Shown here in pieces: positions 12,509 to 24,105 of a DNA stretch of 64,000 nt. This stretch comes from Sinohyriopsis cumingii (Eukaryota; Mollusca; Bivalvia; Unionida; Unionidae), in the NCBI GenBank assembly GCA_028554795.2, contig JAPYKE020000263.1:1364001-1428000 (forward strand). The letters are read 5' to 3'. A program made the position numbers and the translations under genes. The stretch's first letter is position 1. The number at the start of each line of letters is the position of its first letter. The notes beneath the pieces are model-generated. The model searched no databases, was not told where the DNA came from, and worked only from the letters and a program-made list of their open reading frames with translations.

Positions 12509-13208
12509 AAATCACACCACTCATTCAGTGCATGTTCAAAACTACAATGTACATGTAGTGGCTTCATTTATGTAAATACGCTCACTAGCCAAATTGCGAG
12601 CATTGAATCAAACCCTATTGCTGTTCATTGTTGTCATACTGGGATAATATTTTAATGAGTTTGGCATTTGCAATTTCAAGGCAAAAAGCTCTCATAATTA
12701 CTGGTGCACTGATGTAAAAAGACTAATGTAATAACGCATAAACAAACAATTGAGTCAAAAAAGAGAGGTAGTGTTACTGCAACCCGCTAATGTTTAAGTC
12801 TTGCCATTGTCTGATACAGTTATACATGAATCTGAATTAGGCAAAAACATTAAGAAAACAGCAAATTAAATAAATTTCTTGACTTTTCAAACAAATTTAT
12901 ACCATTTCTATGTAGCATTGTACGTGCCAACCCAGAGAGAGTTATATAGGTAATTTATGCTAAGGCAAGTTTGCCTTCATAAATGCATTTAGAACTTACC
13001 ATATTCATCTTGTGATGTTGTCTCTGACTCTTTTGGCCGGCTTATACACCGGTCATACACTTTCTAGTGTTTATACGTATTCAGTTTTTATGGGGGGATC
13101 GGCTAATATGTGAACCTGTTTATACGCCAGTATATACCACACATGCATATTAACTGAAATCTGGACAAGTTCGTTAGTGGTAAGAAAAATAATATCTTTC
13201 TAGACTTT

Positions 13209-13378
13209 ATAGTGTTTTTGCAGAGAAATAAGAAAAGAAAGTATATTTCCTGTCAGACTGCGCAAATTGTTTTCGAGGAAAATTAAGAAAAAAAAAGATT
13301 TCCTGTCAGTCTGCACAAAGTGTTTTCAAGGAAAAATAACAAAACAAAGAATATTTCCTTTCAGTCTGTGCGAACTCT
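13209..13378. repeat. Tandem repeat, period about 54 bases, three copies
   Basis: Units share AAGAAA..TATTTCCTGTCAG(T/A)CTG(C/T)(G/A)C(A/G)AA..TGTTTTC(G/A)AGGAAA. The CCTGTCAG core occurs at 13249 and 13302, with CCTTTCAG at 13357, giving periods of 53 and 55. The third copy is partial. Confidence 0.7.
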
Positions 13379-13460
13379 TGACTTTCCTGTCTCATAGTCA
13401 TAAAGTATGCACAGTTGATGTAATGACAACTCTTGCCTGGTTATAGTCCTGGCTGTTTTG

Positions 13461-13513
13461 AGAGAGAGACACACACACACACACACACACAGATATACAC
13501 ACACACACACACT
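13461..13513. repeat. (GA)n(CA)n microsatellite
   Basis: A short GA run passes into CA dinucleotides, broken once by GATATA. Confidence 0.9.
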
Positions 13514-14995
13514 CAATTACTCATTCTCTGATCATTTGTGAACCCACTTATAATGCTGGTCAGCTTTAGATGCCATTTATTTCTTCAAATAATACCAAAA
13601 CATTGATTCCTATTTGTTGAGCTTGAAGAAAATCGCGATCAAAACTGAAACTTTGATATATTGCTTGTTTTACTGTCAAAAATGGTAGATATAACTTGGA
13701 AATTTTAATCAACATTATGAACTTTTCAACTTTTAATAAGAAATTATATAATTTGATACATTTGCTTTCCAAAGAACATTCTTAGCACAAAGTAACTAAT
13801 GATGTTCAACACAGTTTTATTGAATGAAAATGTCATGCCTAGTGGAGGCAAAACTTTAATAAATAAAAAGAAACTATATTATAATTTTTTATCAACTGAA
13901 ATTTGTGTTTTAGTTCCATCTTTTAGTCCCTCTTAAGTTTAATCATAAGTGCAATGTGTCCTCTTGTTTTTAAATATAAAATGAATGTGTGAATCTACCA
14001 TCACAGCTATGTTAGTGAGTGTTTCTCTGAGGTCTTAATTAAGTCCAGGCTGTGTATGATATCTGATTTGTGGAAGTGTTGGTCTGAATTAGAGGATGAA
14101 CTCCTTTGTATTATCATATTAGTTTAATCTTTTGTATCAAATAAAAAAGGTGGAACAAAAGTAAAATTAAAAGGAATGGAAATCCTACATGCTTAAGCTC
14201 TAGCAACCCTGTTCATATGTTTTTGTGCATGTAATATAATTAGACTACATTAAATTAACCTACTCAGTCATAAATAGGATCAAAGATAGCAAGGCAATGA
14301 AGCAAAATAAATACTTCGACAAATAAAGAGTTTTATTTCACAGACATGGACCATTGTGGAGAAACAAGTGTTTGAGAATTCCAGAATTGGCACATAGAGA
14401 TATCCTCAAGGATGATACGAGGTTTCACTATTACTTGCAGTGAAATAACAGCATAAATATTTTACTAGCTTAACAATGCAAAATCTGAGTTTTGACATAG
14501 ATGATTGTCTCACAAAATAAATGTGTTGTTTAAAGAAGAAATCTTGATTGGTGGTGTATCAACGGTTAGTCTGGTCTCCAGTTTCTTAACCTCCCTGCAT
14601 CAGACTCTACTGTGCTTACCACTCAGTGAACCAAGCTAATCAAAAACAACAAAAAGCATTAACGTAGTACAGAGATGTTTTTGTGTACACATGATGGTTG
14701 TTGAAACCAGTTGGAATGAATTTTCAGATACTGGGCATCTTGAAAATAAATGTAATTTATAAGAAATAACAAACAACATCTTTAGAAAAAGTGCATTGAC
14801 AGTTATTTTCAATGCAATTATAAAAGGAAGATTCAGTCATTAAACAGCCAAGTTCTCAGCCTCACCTGAGCAGTTTTCTGGATGTCTAGTGGGGATGGCA
14901 TCACATTTTTTTACATGTACCATTGGTAACTCCTGCCCTTGCTTATAGTGTGGTCGATGTTTTTGGATCCCATTGTGCTCGAGTTATGGAGGCAA

Positions 14996-15028
14996 ATATA
15001 TATATATATATCTATATATATATATATA

Positions 15029-15110
<82 letters not shown>
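14996..15110. repeat. Long (TA)n microsatellite with two C interruptions
   Basis: About 115 bases of TA dinucleotide, with C replacing A at two places near 15012 and 15030. All open frames across it (poly Ile-Tyr) are artefacts of the repeat. Confidence 0.95.
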
Positions 15111-15113
<3 letters not shown>

Positions 15114-15539
15114 TAATAAACTTCCATCCTGCTATTGAATCGAACACCACTGCTACCACTGTGATTGATTCATCCATTTTTTTGTACTTGCCGTTATGAA
15201 AAGGGATGCTAATTATGATTTCTGAATCTGAATGTGTACAGTGCAGGGCAAGTAATAGCATAAAATTGCACAGTAAGAGAGAGCCACTAAAAAGTTAGTA
15301 AAATTGTATACGAACTGTCTTGAAGCTCTTCACTGATTGCGCACACTCAACACTGTCACTCAGATGATTCCAGTCCACACGTTTTTACGAAGACAGAATT
15401 TCTTAATTGTTCTGTTCTACATAGCTCAAGTACAAAACATCTACTGCTATTTTTACTAGTTTTTTAACAATGTATATAGTTTCAAAATTAGGAAAAGTTT
15501 TGTCTTTAATTTGGCATTTTTGTCTTAATGTTTTTTAAA

Positions 15540-15950
15540 AAAATATATTTGATGAGAGCCCGCACTAATCCCTTGAATACCTTTTAGAGGTATGTCAAAT
15601 GGATCATACTATGCCTGTCTTGGAGTGTTGGTAGACCCATGACAGATAACGTTTTTGTGACGCATCTTGCTTCAATGGTTTTGTAGTCACCAGATACAAG
15701 TCTTGCTGCCTGGTGCTGAGCCTTCTCAATTCTTTCAACATTTTTAGTGTATTATGGATCCCAGATGACATAAGCATACTCTAACATGGATCTGACAGGT
15801 GCTAGATAGGCATTTTGTCTACATGTCTGTGGATGGTGTCTGAATTTTCTTTTTAGAAATGCCAATATAGTACTGGCTTTATTAGTCGATTTGATAAAAT
15901 GTGATTCCTACTTGAAGTTCTCAGATAATGTTTGTCCAAGATAGGGTTTT
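15540..15950 (-). mobile_element. 3' end of a decayed LINE (Jockey/CR1-like group)
   Basis: Read on the - strand, shifting frames give the usual C-terminal run after the RT of this LINE group: KTLSWTN, LAFLKRKF-like, a line similar to 'SMLEYAYVIWDP', NVERIEKAQ, ARLVSGDYKT, and a 'GLPTLQDRH'-like end. The order and spacing match the tail of a LINE ORF2, and frequent frame changes show it is dead. About 130 codons are recognisable; the RT catalytic part is absent. The exact clade cannot be decided from this domain alone. Confidence 0.72.
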
Positions 15951-17158
15951 TCTGTAATCTGTATAAACATTATCAGTGATAGGTATGCCGTTTATTCTTG
16001 ATCAAGTCTAGTGTATTGCTATTAATTTGTTATAACCACTTTGTAAATTTATTTTAATCTAGCCTATTAGCATTATAAAAAATGCAGTAAAAAATAAATT
16101 AACTTGAGTTGTATGTATGCTGTATATTGTTTGTTGTTATTTGTGCAAATATTTAATAACAATGTATAAAAGAGGTAAATGGGTGAAATTCCAGATGCTT
16201 CAACTCTCTTGCCATGGACTGGCTGGGTATAAAATGCCTCGGCCATAATCCAGCTGCTCATGTTTAGTAGCTTAAAAATAAATAAATAAACAAATAAATA
16301 AATAATAATCTTGTCCGAGGTGCTAAATCTCAGTGAACTGGGTGTGATGGTCCAGTAGTTGGAGATAAGTCACATTTTTCTATAGATTCCTTCATGGCAT
16401 TCCATCAGAAATTTCAGTTGAGTTCTATTTTGTCCCTCCAGTTTAAACATATTTTACAACTTAGTGTTGCCCAACAGCTAGAAAACATGTTCACAGGACC
16501 TTATGAATTCCCTTACATTAAACAAAAGACTGTCATGTGGAGTAACAAATAATAAATAACATAAATGGGAGACTGCATATAGATAGGAAAGGGTAAATTA
16601 AAAGTATGGTAAAACAGTTAAAGGGATGGTTGTGGCATAGGTTGCAATGAAAATCAACAGACATAATATGAATGACATGCGATCATGACTTAAACCACTA
16701 AAATGTTAATATACAACGTTAATATTATTAGAAATACAAATTATTGAAATAAATAGAGATTTCTTATAAACATCTAATAATGGAATGTTAACATTAGCTA
16801 TCCTAAATTGTTACACTTCATTTATTTGTGGTGGATGAGTTGACCTTGAAAGAATTATGGTGAAAACTTTGCAATGAGGTTACTTTTCCTGATCCTTGAT
16901 TGTAGGGTTACAATTATATCTGCCCATTACTGTGTATGATACTAGTACCTAATTTTCCTAGAGGGAATTGGTAATAGACATTGCATGTGTTCTTTTAAGT
17001 TGCAGTGAATAAAATGTGACCGTTAGCATGATTAATATTTTCTTCAATTTATTGTTGTCAGTTGAATTGGCATAATTGGTATCATCTTCAATCAACCTCT
17101 TTCAAGTGGTATCTTCTTCAATGCTGTATCCAAACCTGAAACTTTCTGTTCTTTTCAG

Positions 17159-17265
17159 AACTTGCAGAGCTTTGGCTGAACTCTATACATTCATGTGCAC
17201 CATCCCTTGAATCAGCCAGTCCTCCTGTGATTCTAGTGGGAACACACATGGATGAGATTAAGGAG
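17159..17265 (+). CDS. ROCO GTPase, exon C: G4 motif of the Roc domain
   Basis: Exon of 107 bases between CTTTTCAG and GAG|GTAAGT, entering in phase 1 and leaving in phase 0. It encodes ELAELWLNSIHSCAPSLESA, then PPVILVGTHMDEIKE. VGTHMD (THMD at 17242-17253) is the nucleotide-base specificity motif, where ordinary small GTPases have NKxD; LRRK2 also uses a THxD form (VGTHLD), so this is a family trait. The Trp in ELWLNSI matches the conserved position in the helix before the strand. The exon completes the Roc GTP-binding core begun in exons A and B. Confidence 0.9.
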
Positions 17266-17374
17266 GTAAGTCTACATGCAGTTCATCACAGTGTAGTTTT
17301 TATAGACCGAATGTGTTTATCATGACAATGTATTATAATTTCTGTGTGTGTGTGTTTTGGATTTTTGTATGTAA

Positions 17375-17640
17375 CTTTTAACAATTTTTCAGTCATATTG
17401 TTACGATGTCTACAGTGTGAGTTTATAGTGATGTCTAGCACTGAAGCATCATGCTGCAGGCATGCAGCATCATGTCACACCCAGTGAAATTATCCTGACA
17501 CCAGGCTGACCAGTCCTAACACTAACCTTTTTATGCTGAGCGCTAAGCGAGGCAGCTGCTAGTACCATTTTTTTAAGTCTTTAGTATGACTCGGCTGGGG
17601 TTCGAACCAGTGACCTACAACATCCGAGGCGGATCAACAT
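17375..17640 (-). mobile_element. tRNA-derived SINE, second family, reverse copy
   Basis: Reverse complement of the family seen at 12211-12508: TAACAATTTTTCAGTCATA (3' end) at the left, then the CATCATGTCACACCCAGTG region, the GAGGCAGCTGCTAGTACCAT region, and GGGGTTCGAACC (B box, reverse) at about 17597-17608. The A-box end is lost or diverged after ATCCGAGGCGGATC. Confidence 0.75.
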
Positions 17641-20184
17641 GTACATATTGAACACAATAATTGTGTATGATTCATGTTGTTTATATGACATCTTAATTCA
17701 TAGAAATATGGGAGTGAACCAGTGGATATTACTATATGACAACTAAAACTGTACACGAAGCACAATCGGTGGCATGCTGCTAGAAATATGCTTAGTTTTA
17801 GAAATGTGTTTGTTATGATATAATTAATGAATTAACGCCTGAACCTGGTGCCCATCACCTATCATAGTTTGCTTAGCTCAGTGATGGGAGATGTGTACTT
17901 GGCGCTTGATGCCACGTACTTAGTGTACAGTGTGTGCTGACAGGTGTCTTGAGCTGCTGTTTAGTACCTGCTGAATGGTGTCTGAAGCGAAACAATAGTG
18001 ATCTTCCATATGAGTCCCATACTCCAGAATAATGGATTGCCAAATTCTTTGAACTGAGGTTACCTGATTCTTCTTGATTCCTTATGAGTGGCAGCTTTCA
18101 GCTAAATGCCCACCCATCATCTGCCCATAAAGTCCAGAAAAGATGTCTCTCCATGTGCATACACTTAATGCATGCCAAAAAGATGGGATTGGTATCCCAT
18201 GAAATGTTTTGATGGCTGCATTTGGCTAATATGTTGTAGCTTTGCTGAAAGACTTATAGAAAATTGCCTAAACAATAAAAAGCTGGAACAAAATTGTAAA
18301 GGTACTATGTACCTTCACATCATTATGGACAATTTAATACTATTACGGCAGCATTACTTAATTAGTGAGTGCTGTAGAAAAATCAAAGTTAATCAAAATT
18401 AAGAATACTGGCATATTATTAAAATAAAATGCAAAGCATGGGAGTAATGGTTAATTGTAATACAATAAATGCATATGAATGATTTAAATGATTGTGAATA
18501 TCATTTCAGTTAGTAAAATTGTTAAGAATCAAAGGACAAGACAGACAATATTTTAAATGAAAAGAAGTGACAAGTTCATTGGAAAGGAACTATATTGTTT
18601 GTGTTTTAGACATCAATAGCTAATTGGAATAGCAAATTTTAACTTTGTCCTGTCAACTGGTGCTGGGGAAAGAGATTGAAATATGATTAGGTTTAACTGT
18701 CAGAACTAAATCTGAATGAAATTCATTGTAGAATGGAGTAGTATATTAATGGGGCTTTAAGCTGGCTGAACCAGATTCTCAATCCCTAAACACTTTTAGG
18801 ATTCCATGACCTTTACCCCATTGATATATTTTTGCACACATGTGTATCTGTGATTTTAGGCTTCATAAGTCTGTATTGAAGTCAGCATCATGGGTTTACA
18901 GGATAGGAAGCCATAATAGGTAAGCATGGCCTTGTATGTGCCCACTTCGAGAATTGCAGTGGGCTATTACATAATACCATTAGAATCCACACAGTTGGAC
19001 CCAAATAGTATTGTTATAGAATTTGCTTTTGTGGCTTTTGCAGGAATGTAATTATCAGACCAGTATTTTGTTTGTAATATTAAAGACAAGACTGTATCAC
19101 TATTTAGCTTGAATGTATCGTTATATCAGTAATCAAATATGCCCAATAGATTCTTTGGCTAGATTTGTAGCATTTTTATAAATTATTCAGGTTAGGGATG
19201 ATTGGAGCAGGTAGGATGCATGGTCCAGGCTCAAAACATAAACATAGTCATGCATGTTGCCCAGAGTTTTCACTATATTCCACACAGTTACTTTTCATTT
19301 GAACACCTGGTGCTGTTCAAGCAGACCACAGTCTATATGTGTGTTAATGCACATTTTATTTCTGTTTTGGCAATCTCAGGGCTGTTGGAAGTTGCAGCTC
19401 CAATGGTTGGAAAAGCAGCTGCCTTTAAGGCCATTGGAACTGCATGTTGGATGGATCAGAAAAAGAGCAGTTTGGGGGATAGATAAAAAAATTATAAAGG
19501 TCTTAAATTATCCATGTGCCAGACTGGAAGAGGTCTTCGGTTGTGACCTCAATTTTGATGGTCACAGAAACAAAGCTTGTCAGGTATTCATTGATCAGTT
19601 GTAATTCACTAGCTGTGACAAAATCTGTGAAGCATGTCTAAGGTGTCTATATGAGAGATTAACATGTGTCGATGATCTCCCATAAGTGGGAAACCTGCAC
19701 CACATACCTGGATTCAGCAACAGGACCTGTTACTCATTGGGTCACATAGGTGATAGTGCTTCAATATCAGATTTACTTTGACTGATATGGGCTTACACTG
19801 CCATATAAAATTGTTGATTATATATGTAGTGACTTTGCCTCTCATGACTAAATCATCTTCCGCTGTTTTGTCCAAAACTGCCATTGCGAACCTGAACAAA
19901 CACCTTGACGTTGTAGGTTTTTCAAGTACTGTATACAAAGCTAGATTCCAACTCCACATGTGACTGTTGATTTTTGGATTTTCACTAAGAAACTATGCTG
20001 AGTCAGTTGCGAAAATCCTACTGACATTTAGAGATTCATGGGTAGCTATTGTTAAATGAATATGGTGCTGCTTGGTAATCCAATATGGGTGTCATCTTGA
20101 AAATGTTATCGCTACATCTCCTTAAGGGGTGGTCATTTCAGAATAGTGTTATAAGTCTATGTCTTAAAATATGTAACAGAATGA

Positions 20185-20545
20185 AAGTGAAAAGAACAGT
20201 TTATGTACATTTTAATGAGTAATTTATTTCCTTAGTATACAGATGGAAAATAGAAAGACACTGACAGTATTGAGAATTAAATTTCAAATAATCCTAAATG
20301 TCCTATTGCAAGTTCAGAAATATAGAATGCTCTGAGTGAATTCCAGTTGTTGTGAATGCCCTGGTATACCATTGGTCTTGAATGTCCTAATATACAAGTG
20401 ATGCAGTCCAGAATGTCTTTGAATGAGTTTGGAAATTCCAAAGTAAGCCAGCAACAATCCAAAAGTCAATATGCACTTTAGTAATTCATTAAATATTTTG
20501 AACAAATAATTTCTCTCCAATTATTTCTGATTTCAGCAACACTGA
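20185..20545 (+). repeat. Dispersed intronic repeat, copy 1
   Basis: This segment aligns by eye with 56770-57130 in the same orientation: both contain ACAGTATTG(A/T)GAATTA, then a GCAAGTTCAG- or ACAAGTCCAG-like box, then alternating TCTTGAATGTCCTAAT-like boxes, GCAGTCCA, GCACTTT and ACAAATAATTTC(T/A)CTC. No tRNA head, no coding part and no clear terminal repeats were seen, so the element type is unknown. Confidence 0.6.
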
Positions 20546-20839
20546 TTTTAAACAGGAATTAATTATTTATCAGCTCTCTATTTACACACATTTTCACTTG
20601 ACCTATGATATAAAAGGAGGTCAAAGAATCTTAGAGACAAAATCTAATTGTAAACAAGACTGGCCTTGAACTAAAATGTTATAAAAAGTCTTTGTGTACC
20701 AGCAAAACATACAATCATGGACATAAATTACCTATGTAACAAACAAATCTGTTTATAACTTACAATCATGAGCAAAAGGTTAAGCACACAGTATAGATAC
20801 ACATGACAATGGGATTTTAGCTAAAAGGTTTGCAATGTC

Positions 20840-21165
20840 TTATTGATTCTGAATGAAAATGGATCTGGTGTCCAATGTGAACATAACAGCTGTCATTTTG
20901 AAAGTTTTATTTTTGTTTCTCCTCCTACATGGATTGCCATATCAGCATGTTTTTTCTTCGCTGTTGGTCCTAAAAGAATAAATCATGTTTATTTTACATC
21001 CATTATGGCCACCACAGCATACATTTTGAAAATCTTGTCATTGCTAGTCCTCCAAATGAACATGTGGTTATCACTGGAAGGCTTATGATAATGTCTAAAT
21101 GAAAATAGCAAAAGTCTGATGTTAGTTATGGCCACAATAGCAGCCAATTTAAAATCACGTTATGA
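20840..21165 (+). repeat. Degenerate tandem repeat around a 'TTATGGCCACCACAGC' box
   Basis: The boxes GTGAACATAACAGCTGTCAT (20876), CCATTATGGCCACCACAGCA (near 21000) and AGTTATGGCCACAATAGCAG (near 21124), each followed by a TTTTGAAA- or TTTAAAA-like stretch, are spaced about 120 bases apart. A weaker related box occurs near 20075. The units have diverged strongly. Confidence 0.45.
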
Positions 21166-21760
21166 CAACACCTGAACAGAAAGGCATATTCACATGGGGA
21201 TTTCGTACAAAGATATCTTATAATGTCTGAAAGTTCTTTTAATAAAAATGGTGTTTATATGACAAATAATTTGCCTATCTCACACTGATATATATTTATG
21301 ATTCTGTTATTGTTAAAATATCAAATGGTTTGAATTCAGTCCCATCTTTTCTCATTAAATGTTACTCAGATTTACATTGTTGTTTTATTCTTCTTAATTT
21401 TAATATTGTGCATGAGATGGAAGATGTGGAAAACACTGCTGCATTTAAACCATACATGTGATAGTTAAACTTTTGTGATGTAAAAGAGTGCAACTTCTTC
21501 ATGAGGTAAACTGACCCAGTAATAAAAATAATCTTCAATTTCTGTCATAACCACAACTCATAGATTTAAGATGAGAGAGAGATTTGTTGTCCTTATTCTA
21601 ACTATTTAAATTCTAACTATTTAATGTCATGGAATTTTTTACTTTCTAAATTGAAAATATTGGGAATGAAGTAAACTGGTGTCTGTGACTGAAACTATAC
21701 CATTCATATGTGCTGTTGTTATTAATTGTACAAGTCTGAGAAGTTTGTTTTGAATTCAAG

Positions 21761-22015
21761 GACAACCGACAGGAGACATGTGAAAATGTGTTCAGGCAGC
21801 TTAGATTTCACTATCTGAAAGGAAGGCCAGCAAGATTTCACCTAGCTGATGAGGATTTTTCCATAGACAACACTATTGTTGACCCTAAGCTTAAGGATTT
21901 ACAAAGGAAGATTGTGGAGCTGGCATCTAAACAGAAACATTGGGGAGAAAGTATTCCAGCGAGATGGCTTCTTTTGGAAGAATTACTGATGGGCCTAAAG
22001 GCTAATGGTGTCAAG
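21761..22015 (+). CDS. ROCO GTPase, exon D: end of Roc and start of COR
   Basis: Exon of 255 bases (85 codons), phase 0 on both sides, acceptor TTCAAG|GAC, donor AAG|GTAATT. It encodes the helix and strand that close the Roc domain and the entry to COR: FRQLRFHYLKGRPARFHLAD, then LKDLQRKIVELASKQKHWGE, then IPARWLLLEELLMGLKANGV. The 'IP.RW..LE..L' pattern is the usual opening of the COR domain, where an amphipathic helix follows a Pro-x-Arg/Ser-Trp motif. COR is the dimerisation and GTPase-regulating domain that always follows Roc in this family. Intron positions on both sides keep the frame. Confidence 0.9.
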
Positions 22016-22394
22016 GTAATTTGTTTAACTTGCTCTAAACATGTTGTATATATTGCTTTCTTAGAATATCAGTATATGTGAGGGATCATTTTCATTAAAT
22101 TAGATTACTGAATTATCAGTTATCCAGCTTAGCAGTGTATCAAAATAGAAACATACCTGCACTTTTTGTACTTTTCTTTAAAAACCTTTCTCGTTAGTGG
22201 ATCTCCTTAATAATGAAAGTTTGTTTTCCTGCAAATCTGTAAACAATCTTGCAATTGGCATTATATAGTCTTTTTTAAATAATTATGTATAATGATGGAA
22301 GTTGGCTTCATTGGGTTTTCAGAGACATATCAGGACATGAAAGATTATGTTTTGCCGACACATTTGAGTAAATGTGATGTTGTAACAGAAATAA

Positions 22395-22505
22395 AGTGCC
22401 TTGTTCATGACAGTGTACCACCGGGTCTGCACAGGATTCAAACCGAACCATTTTTGTCATGAGTTCCTGCATGCAGTTAATTGAACCACCATGACTCCAA
22501 ATTAG
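22395..22505 (-). mobile_element. Possible tRNA-like SINE head
   Basis: On the - strand GTCATGGTGGTTCAATTAAC is followed by CGGTTTGAATCC, a plausible A-box/B-box pair with usual spacing. The rest does not match the other two SINE families in the window. Confidence 0.35.
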
Positions 22506-22755
22506 TAATGTCAACTTTCAGTTGATACCTTTGTAATATGGGCACCTTTGGCAGCAAGTAAGGTTGGGAAAGGTTGATGCAGTAATATGCTTTACACCAG
22601 TATTTTTGTTAGTACATGCTATTTTTTTAATGGTACAAAGTTTATATGATAGTGCTCGTTGTGAGATGGACCGTATTTTTAATCTCTAAATGTTTGATAC
22701 AGAATAGAATACTTATATACGTAGTAGTTCTCATTTTTCCTAAACTTATATTCTA

Positions 22756-22990
22756 AGGACTGTTCCAGTAAAACATATACCCCCCGGGGGGAAGGCACTT
22801 TCAAATTCAACCAACCCACAACAGAAGCTATTTAAAAAAATTATGATCCACCGTCAGATGTGTTTTAATCGAGAAACACTGCCCCCTACAGAAGTATATT
22901 TTTTTAACATAATTTCTGGCTTTAAGTTAGTGGGCGGTAGAAGCGATTTTAATATTGGGTTGGGTACAGAAGCAATTTAAATGACAGCTG
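22756..22990 (+). mobile_element. Left end of a DNA-transposon-like element: terminal inverted repeat plus subterminal motifs
   Basis: The segment AGGACTGTTCCAGTAAAACA (22756-22775), running on through ATATACCCCCCGGGGGGAAG and GGCACTT, is the reverse complement of the right end at 29910-29957 with few differences. Inside it a short motif of the form ACAGAAG plus A/T-rich TATTT or GATTTTAA occurs at least four times, sometimes inverted (near 22814, 22888, 22934 and 22964), usually next to CCC or GGG. Subterminal repeats of this sort are common in DNA transposons. No transposase is present nearby. Confidence 0.55.
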
Positions 22991-23814
22991 ACTGGAGGTA
23001 ATCTACTGAATTCATATACATCACATAATCTACTGCATATTTTTGTTTGTATTCATTCATTATAATCAGTCTTTTGTTCTTTTGTTTGTTTGTCTGTCAG
23101 CCAAGTATGTCTCTGATACTGTGAAATCACAGATTTTCATGGTGACTTATTATTTGTAGATGTCATTGATCAGTCCTTAATACCTACTAATTTAACATCC
23201 ATGAATACAGATTTTATAATAGATATTTTTATTCTAATACAGAAATCATAAATTTGTATCCTTACTAAACTCTGTGTTTCCTAAAGTGATCAATATGTCT
23301 TGCTATTTTTCTTTGTTCTCAGGCATGCTGCTTTTGATTAGAATAATAGTTAAATCTTGTATTGCTTTAAATGTGTGGTCAGATTCTATGATTCATTGTT
23401 ATTATTTTTTCCAATAAATGTTTTGGTAAACTTATATGATTTGTCAGGGAAAAAAATCAATGATGCCTGTGGAAGTGATGTTGCATCATTTGTCTACTTT
23501 TACACTATATCATTTCTTGTAAGAACATCTTTTTCAGTTACCGATGTCTTATTTTTACGCCTTGTTGCAAGACTAATATAAAGTTATAAAAAAAAATATA
23601 GCAAGTCAAACATTTTTATATCATAGATTTTAAAAAGTCAAGGAATCATTTTTTCCAGAGCACTCATAAAATCAATGTCATTGCAGTTAACTGTATTGTC
23701 AACAGCATCATAATCATCACTGATGGCCTAGCAGTAACATTCTGCACTTTCAATCCAGTTGTGACAGGTTCTATCTCCCACTTCTAGTCTTTCATATGAG
23801 AGTTGCACCTATGG

Positions 23815-24105
23815 CCTGAGGGGCTTTCTTGGCAGAGTGGTTTAAGATGCTTGTCTTGTGATACAGAACTGAGGGGCTTCCATGGCAGTGGTACAAGATG
23901 CTTGTCATGTGATTACTTGCCTCCAATGTGCTAATGAGAATGTTGCCAGTTACTTGTGGAAGGTCACTGGTTCTACATAAGTGGTGTTTGATGTCTCAAA
24001 AGGACTTGGATTTTCTTCAGCAGTAAAACTGGCTGCCATATATAGTCTTTCGGGGTTCTTCCTCCACCTAATATATTGTAAAAAAATCACCAAAAAACCC
24101 CAAAT
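23815..24105 (+). mobile_element. tRNA-derived SINE, first family, diverged, with duplicated head
   Basis: The tRNA-like head TGAGGGGCTTTCTTGGCAGA (23818) is repeated 54 bases later as TGAGGGGCTTCCATGGCAGT (23872). The body keeps AAACTGGCTGCCATATATAG and GGGGTTCTTCCTCCACCTAA, the + strand counterpart of the family at 10125-10375. It ends in an A/C-rich tail. Confidence 0.55.

Larger units (their letters stand above)
8754..17158 (+). other. Intron 2 of the ROCO gene (about 8.4 kb)
   Basis: Phase-1 intron, GTAAGT donor and CTTTTCAG acceptor. It contains two full SINE-type elements, a 54-base tandem repeat, CA and TA microsatellites and a - strand LINE end, listed separately. Stretches 8830-10120, 10380-12205, 12510-13205, 13520-14990, 15115-15540 and 15950-17150 hold no gene or element I recognise, apart from AAATAAATA runs at 16268-16305. 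Confidence 0.8.
17266..21760 (+). other. Intron 3 of the ROCO gene (about 4.5 kb)
   Basis: Phase-0 intron, GTAAGT donor, GAATTCAAG acceptor. It holds a - strand SINE at its start, a dispersed repeat at 20185-20545 and a run of degenerate repeats at 20840-21165. Short open frames at 19200-19600 have no motif I recognise and no flanking splice signals of note. I see nothing else in 17645-20180 or 21170-21755. Confidence 0.8.

Noticed and set aside
14911-15261. Long open frames across the TA microsatellites (poly Ile-Tyr peptides), here and at 41204, 47703, 52161 and 63875
   Set aside because: They are produced by the dinucleotide repeat itself, occur on both strands and have no flanking conserved sequence.
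19202-19604. Two overlapping open frames in intron 3 as a nested gene
   Set aside because: No conserved motif, no convincing splice or start context, and neither frame is favoured over the other.
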